Source: Lingula anatina (taxonomy: Eukaryota; Brachiopoda; Lingulata; Lingulida; Lingulidae). From it: a stretch of DNA of 64,000 bases. The DNA is taken from assembly GCF_001039355.2 (NCBI RefSeq), contig NW_019775632.1, positions 144,641 to 208,640 on the forward strand, read 5' to 3'. A model generated the notes under the pieces. It searched no databases. It was given only the letters and a program-made list of their open reading frames with translations, and was not told where the DNA came from. Within the stretch, counting starts at the first letter, position 1, and each line of letters starts with the position of its first letter. Made by a program: the position numbers and the translations under genes. Shown here one piece after another: positions 1 through 11,007 of this stretch.

Positions 1-2100
1 ATTACAGTATGGCTTTCAAAATTCAAAATGGCCGCCAATGACCGTGAATTTACATCTTTGTAACCAGTAGACTAAAATATGACAGCAATATTCCTAATTT
101 TATCTTAAGTTTGGATGAATACTTATGTTTTAATAGTGCTGATCAATACTAGATGTGTGGTCATGTAAAATGATTAAAAAAAGAAAGATCAAATGGTCAA
201 CAATAACCTAGACTAGATAAAAGACCTATAATACCCCCCAATAAATGCAAGTCACTCACATTTGACCTAAGAAATCACACAAAGTTTCATGTACATGCTA
301 ATCACTCACATTTGACATGGGAAAGAATACTTTTGAGTTGAAATACTAATGTATTCTGTCGCATTTGAAAGAAATGGCTGTCAATGAGTATAGGGGACTA
401 TATATTTATGGTCAATATCATACACTCTTGCAAAAAAATTGATAGAAAATAATATTCCAAAAGAATGTTACTTAGATTGATTTTATTAACCTGAACCCCC
501 CTTTAGCGACTTTTATTTACTATTATATATCGCTTACATCTTAAGATCCCATGTTCTGCTTGTTTTCTATTCAATTAACCCAGCAATTGCCATACTAACA
601 CAGTGGTTCCAAATTGACATTTCTGAGACTAAGAAAATTTCATACATTTCAAATATTTGAACTTCAACAATAATGCAAACTTTAGAAGACATCTGTATTC
701 GCGGTATGGTGGCAAAACATTCTTTGAACATCCAAGATGATGTGATTTTTTTCAAGATGGCAGCAATATCAAAATTGCGGCCGGTTTAAGCTGATTTCTA
801 AACCTGTTTCTACTGTAAGTAACTATATAACGTTGAAAATTTAATAATTTAATGGGATCGAGAAATGTTAAGTATTTTGATATCCATATGGTATTTAGTC
901 TTTACTTATGGCTTATAGTGTTTGTTATTCCTACACTGTATAATTATCATTTTAAGAACAAAAAAAAAAACTTAAAATCCAAAATGACCCCAACAAATCC
1001 TGGGTGATTTACTTTGGTATATATTGCTGTCCTATTAAACTTCTAATATTGTATATTGTTCTCCGAAATTGCCTTCTTTCTATCTGTATTTATTCTTTTA
1101 TTCTTTTTTATTTGTTATTACCTTTTGATGTATTGAATGTGAATAATATGAAGCCAAGATCGTGAACATTTGTAATAACTCAATATGGTCTACAAGTATT
1201 TAAATTATCGTGCGGTAGATGGCTGAAATTATTTGATCATCTCTTACCATCTATTGGGCAAGTTGAATGACAGAAAATAGTCTGATTTTGAGTGAAAGGC
1301 AACTAGTTTGCAAATATAGATGGCGATTTTGCATTTCTATACAATTATATTTTAAGTAAAATGCTATAAAAAATTAAATTATATATTCAGTTGAAGTTAG
1401 TGGATATATTGATTTTTTCAAAACGTGGATATAATTTTACCTCTCTAGCAGTTTGAAGCTGAGTTATGGCATATACAAGTAAATGTTTTATTCCATTTAT
1501 TCATATAGATGAACACCATCTTAGATTGTACCAAAAACTCAGTTTCAGAGGTAACAGCAAATTTTAATTGGTTTTCCAGTGAACATTCTTCATTAAAAAA
1601 GACTACAGCCAAGACATTTAATCCATTTCCAAAAAGCCTAAATCCTAAATATTTAACTAAATATGGACAAGTGTTTCCGTGAAAGCAGTGTAGAAAGGGC
1701 ATATTTGATTATAATTAACTGCACAAATTTTAGAATTATTTGTTTGTTGCACTGTTTAATATTATTGTAGCAAAATTCATACCTGCACTGTCATGGCCAT
1801 TTGTGGCCATGGTGAATTTTGGAATAGCCAAGTAAATATAATTTGGCTGAAAATGAATAGAAATGATTCATATTTAGATAATATCCTAATATGTTTATTC
1901 AGTTTATCAGAAAGAGCAAAAGAGGCATTTTGAAACGAAAATGTAATATATATTCGGTCAGCTCAGCAATATGTATACATGTTTTTCAGGTTTCATGGGT
2001 TTCAGGTTTTAATACACTTAAGAAAGAGGATATAGGAGTAACAATCACTGTAAACAGTAATTATGCAATTCTGTTCATATCAGCATATCCAAAAACCTAA
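1..2100. other. AT-rich intergenic DNA, no gene seen
   Basis: No open frame here is longer than about 85 codons, and none has splice sites or family resemblance. The stretch holds scattered short motifs built around GGCCATTTTGAATTT or its complement (for example near 20-40 and 740-770), which recur in the tandem array just downstream. It is best read as degenerate repeat-derived intergenic sequence. Confidence 0.6.
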
Positions 2101-3930
2101 CATTTTTCAATTCCAATGGTGCTTTCAAAGTTTACACAAAGCTACTTTCAGTAATAAGAAGAAAATTAACATAAATCTATCGTCATCTTGCATTGGCTGC
2201 CATTTTGGCAATTTGACTATGATAATTTTTTCAAATAATTTTATTGATAACTGAGGTCTAAGTCTAATTTTTTAAAAAAAGTTTACAATACAGTGAGTTC
2301 TTATATTTGAAATACATGGCAATTTAAAGGTCTCAGAATTTATAATTTTAAAAACCCTGTGTTACTATGGCAACAGCTGAATCTGTCACACCTTTCACCT
2401 ATTACATGGCAAACAAGCAGAATATTTGAACTTAGGACCCAAGCTATCAGAAAATCATAAAAAATAAAAATTGCTTATAGGGCTGAGCTAGCTTGAGTTT
2501 ATTAAATTTTATTTTGTATTGGAATAATGTATCATATCATTTCATGTGTAAGCAAATTGGCGGCCATTTTGAATTTCGAAAGTCATAATGCAATCTGAAT
2601 TAACACAATTTATAGAAAAGGGTCCTAGGTCCATATTCAGTATACCTAAAAGTAATAAAGAATGTAATTTGGGATGATTAATGTGGCATCTTTCCAGCTA
2701 GGACAGCCGTATGTAAAAGACATGTTTTGTGGCAGCCACCTTGGATTTCAGGATTTTACGTCAAAATTAAAAGACTACATCTTCAACAAGCACTTTAGGC
2801 AGACAGCAGAGGCTTTTTACCATTATGGAACATCAAAACACATGCCACATTGCAATTTCTTAATAATTAAATAAAAACTCAAATATAAAAAAATTCCCAA
2901 AATTATTAAAAAATGAGCAATAATTGGCAGCCATCTTGAATTTGCTGCCATCTTGGGACATTTTGATGATTGTGAAGTATAGCACACTTCTTAATTTACA
3001 CATCTGGTATAATTGTGAATTCCATGATTTTAAATGCATTTGAAATATTTAATTCTTATTTTTGGTCTCAAAAATATCAATTTTCAACCCCAGACATTAC
3101 CATGGCAACAGCTCTGTTACTCACACCCACCACCAGTTTAATGGCAAACAAGCAGAAAATAAAAGCTTACCTACCAGAAAATAATAGTTAACAAAAACCA
3201 ATAATGGGACTAAGTTGGTGGGAGATAATTAAAATTAATATTCTGTTGGAAGAATATATTATATCAATTTTAGCCAGTGTGTATAAGCATATTGACGGCC
3301 ATTTTGAATTTTGAAAGTCTTAATGTAATCAGAATTAATGCAAATTGTTTTAAAAAGTCTTAAGTTCGAATTCAGTTTATTAAAAGTAATAAAGAATGAC
3401 ACTTTGATGATAAATCTGGCATCTTTCCAGTTGGGACAGCAGACTTATATTTTGGCCACCATTTTGGATTTCAGGATTTTACAAAAAAATTAAAGGTTTC
3501 ATCTAAAATAAATACTGTAGGTAGCAAGTAGAGACTGTATGCTATTCCGGCGCATCAAAACATATCCCACATGCTTATTCCTTAATAATTGAATAAAGAC
3601 TCAAATATGAAAAATAATTGAAATTACCCCAAAATAAGCAAAAATTGGCCGCCATCTTGAATTTACAGCCATCTTGGAATATTTTGAGGATCATAAAGTA
3701 AAGTGCAGCTCTTAAACTATACATCTGAAAGGATTTTGAATTCCATTCACTTAACACATTTGAATAATTTAATATTTTTTTGGTCTCAGAAATTTCAATT
3801 TTTAATCTCAGACGTTAACATGGCAACGGCTGTAGCACACACACCCACCACCAGTTTAATGGCAAACAAGCGGAAAATCAAAGCTTAGGACCTAAGCTAT
3901 CAGAAAAACATAGTGAACGAAAAATCACTA
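2100..3930. repeat. Tandem repeat, period about 725 bp
   Basis: The landmark CATGGCAACAGCT (or a close variant), followed by a block ending GGCAAACAAGC, occurs near 2,365, 3,098 and 3,815, giving steps of about 730 and 720 bp. A second landmark, a GGCCATTTTGAATTT block followed by a run ending AAGTAATAAAGAATG, occurs near 2,560 and 3,292, 732 bp apart. There are roughly two and a half diverged units. The array ends in a poly-G tract at about 3,932. The open frames inside it are too short and poorly conserved between units to be genes. Confidence 0.8.
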
Positions 3931-4680
3931 AGGGGGGGGGGGGGGGGGGGGTTCGGGGGGAGGGGGGTCTACATTGGCCCATAGACTATGTGTAAGACGT
4001 CATCAGTTAGTGAGTATGGAAGAAGATCGCTATCGATGTATAATTTTCACGCGGCATTTTAAAGTCGTGTGATAAGAATTGATCTCTGAAGTTTCAGCGT
4101 TGCGAACGTTATATTGGGACGCGGTGAATAAAAATCGACCTTGCTGAGCAATAAATGTGAAATTCTTAAGAAAACTGATATTATCATGGATTTCGTGACA
4201 CAAACTAACCGACATACTACTTTGGACGATTGAACAGTTTTAATACGGAAAGATAGGATTAGATGAAATTTTCATCGGGGTGGGACACCGCATGTATCGT
4301 AAGTTAAGCTAATTTTGTGATCATTTTTCAGTGACTTCAAATAAATTTTTATTTAAATAACCATTTGCACATTCTGTTTATTATATCTTCTTGCAGTAGG
4401 TGTATTCCCTGCTTCAATAATTCATTCAAACCCTAAACAAACTGTTCCTAAATAGAGGTAGGGTCGAAATTCCACAAAAAAGGACGCCATTTTGAGGGTA
4501 ATTTCGATATATTTTCTGCTTTTTCTCTTATTTTGCTTTTATAACAGCATCCTCCTTGCTCATGCAGCTTCTTTGATTTGTTATTGAAACATACACAACG
4601 ATGTCATGAGAATTTGGTTGGCTATCTAAATTTAAACAACATTCTTGTTATGCCCCCCCTGCAGTGCACCACTAGCAAAG
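3931..4680. other. Poly-G tract and gene-free stretch
   Basis: An uninterrupted run of about 20 G residues at 3,932-3,951 is followed by a further G-rich stretch to about 3,968. The remaining 700 bases are AT-rich, with no credible exon or RNA gene. Such a run is prone to sequencing and assembly error. Confidence 0.5.
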
Positions 4681-4689
4681 AATGACTGA

Positions 4690-6412
4690 TATATATTTAT
4701 CTAAACCTTGGAAATTTTAACTTACAGGCCATACATTTATACCCTACATATATTTAGCCATCAAACATGTCCTACTGCTAAACACATCAAAGCAAATTCT
4801 CGCTGGGTGGGGTTGATATATAACATTGTTTTCTGACGTTGATACAACGTTGTTATCTGAGGTTGACACAACTTTCAAATCCAACGTTTATTCAATGTCT
4901 TTTCAACGTTATGGTTCAACGTTGTTTCAACATTAAAACAACATAATATGCCCGCTGGGTGTGCCTTTATACTTTTTATAAGCATTGGCAAGTCAAAAAT
5001 TTAATTTTGAGGTGAAATAGCAATTGGTATGGGGCATAACTTCACCCCTGAACAAGATTTTAACACGAAATTTGGGAGAATTAATCACAAGTGTATGGGT
5101 ATAACAATCCTGTGCCATCATTTTGGTTTAAACGTTTTTGCTATGGTGTTATGAGCCCCTAATTACAGATTTTCATTAAACAAAGGCATTATTTTGCTTT
5201 ATAAATGACAAAAACTGAACTAAAATTTAAGAAAAATTCCTGGCAGGGTTTTGGAGCACTAAATGGTGTGATTTAATCAGCATTGAAATGGTGATCATAG
5301 GTGCTCAGGTAAAGGAGAAATTTGAGAAACCAATTTTTCAGTTTTTATCCCAAAGTCACAATTACTGGTACCCCAGATAGCAAGATGATGTTGGGCCAAC
5401 GTTGGCATGGCATTTCGTTGGGATTGGCATGCCGCAATTGGGCCAATGTTGAGCCAAAGTTGGCACTTTGACGTTGGCCTGCCGCCGTTGGGCCAACGTA
5501 TATAGCTAGGACCAACATCATTATGTTGATCCAATGTAGAGCCTACGTCATTTTGTAACCTAGGCTTTGACTAAACTTTTGTTGGGCCAGAGTCTTTTTT
5601 TTATGTTTAATAAGCCGCCATTAGGCCAATATTTGGTGATGTCAAGTTTTTATTTTTTTATTATTTTAGTATTTTTTTTAACCAGAAAGCTGAATGCATT
5701 GAACTGACGTTATTCTGTCAAATTTGATTTAAAGTTATCGAAAGATCCTACGCCACCCGTAATATGACATATGTGTAAACGTTAATTAATTTTGTCACTG
5801 CATAGACACTTATGATTCATGTATTACCCAAAAGAATATTTGTAAGTAGTTTTGGGTGACATTATCCTTATAGGGATAATAACTCTTCGTTTCGGCCAAA
5901 AAATGAATTTTCCTGTAGTAATTAAACAACAATTTTCCCATACTTACAAATGGTTAATGAATCCATTTTTACATTCAAAGTTAGTCCCTGTTTTTTTTTT
6001 TTTTTTTTTTTTCTAAAAAGTTTGGTTTCTTGTTAAAATAAGTTAAGAGATTTTAACAGAGTATATAGCCATCAATGGAGGTCACGTGGTCTAAAGACAA
6101 GCTCAGATATCAGAATAATAGCTATAACTGCCATTTTTGTGGTAAAACACCCAGCGGGCAAATTATGTTGTTTTAACGTTGAAACAACGTTGAACCATAA
6201 CTTTGAAAAGACATTGAATAAAGGTTGGATTTGAAAGTTGTGTCAACCTCAGATAACAATGTTGTATCAACGTCAGAAAACAATGTTATATCAACCCCAC
6301 CCAGCGGGTAGTTTACCTGGATGTGTTTAGCAGTAGGGCATGTTTGATGGCTAAATATATGTAGGGTATAAATGTATGGCCTTTAAGTTAAAATTTCCAA
6401 GGTTTATATATA
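4690..6412. mobile_element. Foldback element with ~270-bp inverted arms
   Basis: The left arm (about 4,690-4,960) is the reverse complement of the right arm (about 6,148-6,412) with few mismatches. Both arms contain the block CCCGCTGGGTG/CACCCAGCGGG and several CAACGTTG palindromes. The 1.2-kb centre carries a second palindrome-rich tract built from GTTGGGCCAACG (about 5,390-5,535) and a separate dispersed repeat (about 5,810-6,130). No transposase frame is present, so this is a non-autonomous foldback or nested element. Confidence 0.8.
5810..6130. repeat. Dispersed repeat, copy 1 (related copy near 60,340)
   Basis: A tract containing AGGGATAATAACTCTTCG, then blocks around ACTTACAAATGG and AATGAATCCATT, a poly-T run, and a block reading GTAGCCATC/ATAGCCATC followed by GGTC and CGTGGTC is shared in the same order with 60,337-60,630. 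Here it lies inside the larger foldback element and lacks a clear right end. Confidence 0.65.
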
Positions 6413-6831
6413 ACAAGATCTCAGTCCGTCAACCTGTCTATCTATAACAGGTTACCAAGAACTGTTAACTGCATCACATTTACAGCAACTTATTCATCTT
6501 AGTGTAAGCTGACCTTGCAAGCAATTCAGTTTATTAGAATGTATTTCTGAATAAAAAGTTAAGAAAATTCACTAGTTAACTAAAGACACAAAACAACTGT
6601 CACTTTTACTTTAAAACCATTTTATTATTATTTTGATAAATTTAGTCACAGTATTGATAAACAAAGTATCACGTACGTTTTCAATAATTAATATTTTAAA
6701 TTACAATCCATAACTGCAAGGTTGTGCCATTGACCAAAATACAACGTTGAGTCAACGTGGCTGGATCAACGTTGATTTAACTTTGAATTTCTGGGTAGAT
6801 CAACCTGTTTTCAACGTTGATCCAACGCAAC
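6413..6831. other. Gene-free spacer with CAACGTTG-rich tract
   Basis: There is no exon-like sequence. About 6,740-6,830 carries repeated CAACGTTGA/TCAACGTTGA motifs of the same flavour as the flanking foldback arms, ending directly against the next inverted-repeat element. Confidence 0.5.
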
Positions 6832-8157
6832 CACGCTCGGCTGTCACCTTGATTGGATAGTAAACGATTGTCGTAAAATCGCTAAATGATATTAAAATCG
6901 GGTACATAAACTTAAAAACCACCTAGGACAACCTAAGACTGCCACATTAATCCAATACAATGCAAAAATAAATTATAACAAGTGGTTAAAGCCTTCAAAA
7001 CGAATGTCGTAAAGTCCCCTCCATAGAGACAATAAAATAGAAGCACAGGCTTCAAACAACTGCGCATGCACGAAAAGTGCGCTGTTTGAAATAAACAAGT
7101 TGGTGAAATTGACAAAGCCTGCCGGTGTTTACCGTCTGGTTGATTTTATTTCATTTGCTCTCTGGTGTCTTTTTGAAAATTTATATTAGAAATGTTTTAT
7201 TGATTTTATGTTTTAAAAAGTAAATCCATCGGAATTCCTTAGAATAACATTTATTTTAGCTTCATTACAAGTACCCTGAGTGTCAGAGAAACGTAAAAGC
7301 TAGCTTGCTAAATATACCTCGTGGTGGAGTATTGTTGATATGGGTTATATATGAAATCAAGATCGAGCTGACAATACCGGAATCTAGAACCTAGGGTAAT
7401 TACAAGGGGATCCCCATTGTATTTATAGTGTTATATGTGGCCCCAATTGGGATTTTTCACCCCTCCCCCACTCTTGATACATAAAATGCGCCATGTGCCA
7501 GATTGAAAATGACGTTGCAAAATGTATTTAAAATCGTAGGAAGGTTAATTGCAGATAATGCTGCGAGGACATTCTTGTTCCAGGGCGAACTCGGCCAATA
7601 TAAATTTTTTAACTTCGTCTCCCGGTTTTGCAGCGCCAGTTCTAATTTTTGAAAGCGAGGCAATGGAACCAAACAATACGATGCAATTTGTAATCTCGTA
7701 AAAATTGCTATTTTTCAATAAAGACTATAGCATGGAGTAAATTGAAATGCGACTCTTTTATTATTATGATCTTTAATAATCATTAATATAAAAAGTACGA
7801 TTTAAGAAGTTCTTGTTCCCGGCCTTTATATTAACTTAATTGATTTTTTAAAGTATTTGGAGATTAAAAACAAAAAAGTTTTCTGGTTTTATATCGAGGC
7901 ACTCCGTTTCGTTCGTGAGCTTAAAATAGAATGAGCTCATTCTATTTTATTGTCTCTATGGAGGTATATTGGGACTTTACGACATTCGTTTTGAAGGCTT
8001 TAACCACTTGTTATAGTTTATTTTTGCATTGTATTGGATTAATGTGGCAGTCTTAGGTTGTCCTAGGTGGTTTTTAAGTTTATGTACCCGATTTTAATAT
8101 CATTTAGCGATTTTACGACAATCGTTTACTATCCAATCAAGGTGACAGCCGAGCGTG
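6832..8157. mobile_element. 1.3-kb element with ~205-bp terminal inverted repeats
   Basis: The ends read CACGCTCGGCTGTCACC and, at the right, GGTGACAGCCGAGCGTG. The arms at about 6,832-7,040 and 7,940-8,157 are near-perfect reverse complements. The interior has open frames of at most 71 codons and no transposase motif, so the element looks non-autonomous. No target-site duplication is obvious by eye. It is inserted next to, or into, CAACGTTG repeat sequence. Confidence 0.85.
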
Positions 8158-10697
8158 AGTTCAGCTAAGGGGATTTCCAAGGGCAATCCCCGCGATGAGC
8201 AATTGGGAATTTCAAGGGTGTGTTTGATTGTATAAATTTTTACCAAAGCAATATACACCAGAACACTTCGAACGTCCGTGAGAGATATTCAAGGCGCAGT
8301 ACTGTACGTGGATCTACAGCATTTACTGGCCTTTTCCCCTCTCCCATATTGAAGAGCAGAAAATTCTACACCAGAGTTCCGGTCGACCTTAGTGGCACAC
8401 CAGGACATTACTCGTAACAGGTAAACAAAGTCGACGTGAAATAACACTAAACCTCTTATTTTTTACATATACATTTTAAAAGTATTAACAGTATATGAAA
8501 GATTCATTTCTTTGCATTTTGGTATTGAAGGAAAAGTGAAAATACATATACCTGCATGATAAGAATCAAGATTCATCATTAATGGGCGGAATGGGGAAAT
8601 CCCTTTTTCAGTGAAAGAATGCGTTATATCTTCTGAATACTGCGTTATATCTTCTATATACTGCTAAGAAGAAAGCAAGGAGAGTGCTTTATGAAATTAA
8701 GAACCACTTATCCAGTCTGTGCCAAACCCTTCGGGCTAGCAGACTCTCAAACTTTACTAGCCCGAACCAAAAAACACTAGCCCAATTTAAATAATTCATT
8801 TAAAAAGTTTAAGCAGATGTTGTAAAGAGTTGTGGTACCATACTGTACTTTCTTGCAAACCTTATTATAGAAGTAGAGCAAGTGAATAACAAAGTCAATC
8901 AGGTTAATTTTCAGTTGATGGAGTGGTAAAATCGATTTAAAATATATATATAATTATTTAATATTGAAAAAATTCCCTTTTTAATATGTAATACTGAATA
9001 TAGTTACCCTTACTTTTCATATTTTTATAATACCTTTCTTTCCATTTTTATGTACAATCAAAATCCTTTTTTTAAATTCCTTTTCTTTTTATTGACAATA
9101 GCTCTTTTCTAACAATTTATTTCTAATTACATCGGTATATAATGCCACTTCTAATTTAAAATACATAGGTGCTGTAAGGGTAATTAAACAAATGTCAAGC
9201 AATTTTTTTGGTTACAATTCTTTTGGTTATACATTTGTAAAAACAACTTTTCAAGGACTTTACCAGGACAAAGTGCGGAGGGGTAGCCATGGCATAAACC
9301 CAACTATCCCACATTGTCAAGAATAGTTCATAGGGTATTTATGTAACTGCCAGGGTCTTATTGCTTTTAAAAGGCAATAAGCAAAGGAAAATGTATTAAC
9401 TCATGGATATTAAAATTATAAATAAAAAATATAAACAAAAAAGGAAATAGAATACTACACCCCTCAGTCTGCTAAGTGGTCCTAACCAATATGTTCTATG
9501 AGATAATGCATACATTACACTTGCTTCGGAGACAGTGTTGTTTTGACAAAACCTGTTGCTAGTACCAAGGAATTCTGGTCTGATCCAGTAACTTGATTGA
9601 CAGCAATTTGTAGTCATGACAACAAACTGGTCAAATAAAAAGATGCCGACATGCTGATCAGACAGACTGCTGCTATAAATAACTACAGTGAAGTTATTTA
9701 TAGCAACTAATCAATATTCAGTAGTTTGAGCAAGTTAAGTTTTTAAGTTTTTATGGAAAATGGTCCACTTTTTCAAAAAAAGAACCCCCCCTCCCTTTTG
9801 AAATTGCTGGCTACGGGCCTAATAGACGTGCTGCATATTACCCAATCTATTTAAGGTTATTTCATGCATTTTGTTGGTATAACAATCAATAAAACAAATA
9901 TCAAACAAACAGCATGTCTTTATTTGTACTCTCAGAATATTAAAGCATTATGAACACTACACAGAAATGTTAAAAAATGATGCAAAGATATGCTTAATAC
10001 TACCAATTCTATAAAAGGTCATTTTGGTCGATGCCATTTGGTCAACTTCGACTCACATGAAGCAGCCAAACTGTCGGGTGGCCTGACTGACCTACAGCCC
10101 ACCAGATACCTCGACGCCCTGTCGACCCTTTTTTTTCACTACAAAAAGCCTGGTATGTGTTGCTTTGGACAGAATATCACTGAATTTTTCTGGGCGATAA
10201 TTGCTGGCCGCCGCCAGCCTTTCGCATAATTGTAAAAAAGTGGATATCTCCATGCCCAATATCAATGGCATAACAACCCAAAACGATGGCCCCATTCTCT
10301 TTATGACTTTATATAATTAATTGTCCTGTAATTTGGAAGTAATCCTAGAGATGAATTTGATGGCAAAGCGGCCATATTTCCACGTGGCAGTAATACGCAT
10401 GCGCAGAAAGCACATTTTCTGGCAAATTGAATAACGACGTTTGCGACAACCGACTTCGATGGGGGGGAGGGGGGATTTTTTTTTTTTATGTACAGACACA
10501 GATGTGTCTGTACATATTGCCATCGCCTGCGTCTGTCGTCGCCGTCGCCGATGCCGATGCCGTCNAGGGCTACAATGGGTTAATATATTTTCATAGCTTT
10601 TTATTTTTATTAATTATTTACAAATATTGTAAGGGGTGTACGTACTTTTTATATACAGACCAAAAGTATTATGACAACATATATGAATTCCTTGCAG
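8158..10697. other. Gene-free region upstream of HBS1L, with one N
   Basis: No credible coding exon was found, although the first coding exon and promoter of HBS1L should lie here or further upstream. An N at 10,565 marks a gap or ambiguous call next to G, T and GC-rich simple sequence. A perfect 12-bp inverted repeat with a 2-base loop (TGTACAGACACA arm) occupies 10,489-10,514. Confidence 0.5.
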
Positions 10698-10955
10698 AGT
10701 GTGAGCATGAAGATGACATATATGGTCATTCTATTGAAGATGACTACTGTATTTCACCTGGCACAGGTAGGAACAACTGTGGCATTCTGCACTGCAAGTC
10801 CACTGTGTACAATTGTAAATTTACCATGGATATTGTTTAAATTATGTAATAAGTTAAGTTGTGTGTGTCAAAATCATGAGATGGGGCAAATATTCATTCA
10901 AATTTTGTGCAAAATGTGTCATTGGTCACCCATTCAAATGATATATGAAAACTCT

Positions 10956-11007
<52 letters not shown>

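Noticed and set aside
7457-7672. 71-codon frame inside the inverted-repeat element as a transposase
   Set aside because: It is too short and has no recognisable motif.
10427-10840. 137-codon open frame running across the N at 10,565
   Set aside because: Only its last part (10,698-10,766) matches HBS1L; the rest is intron or low-complexity sequence joined by chance.
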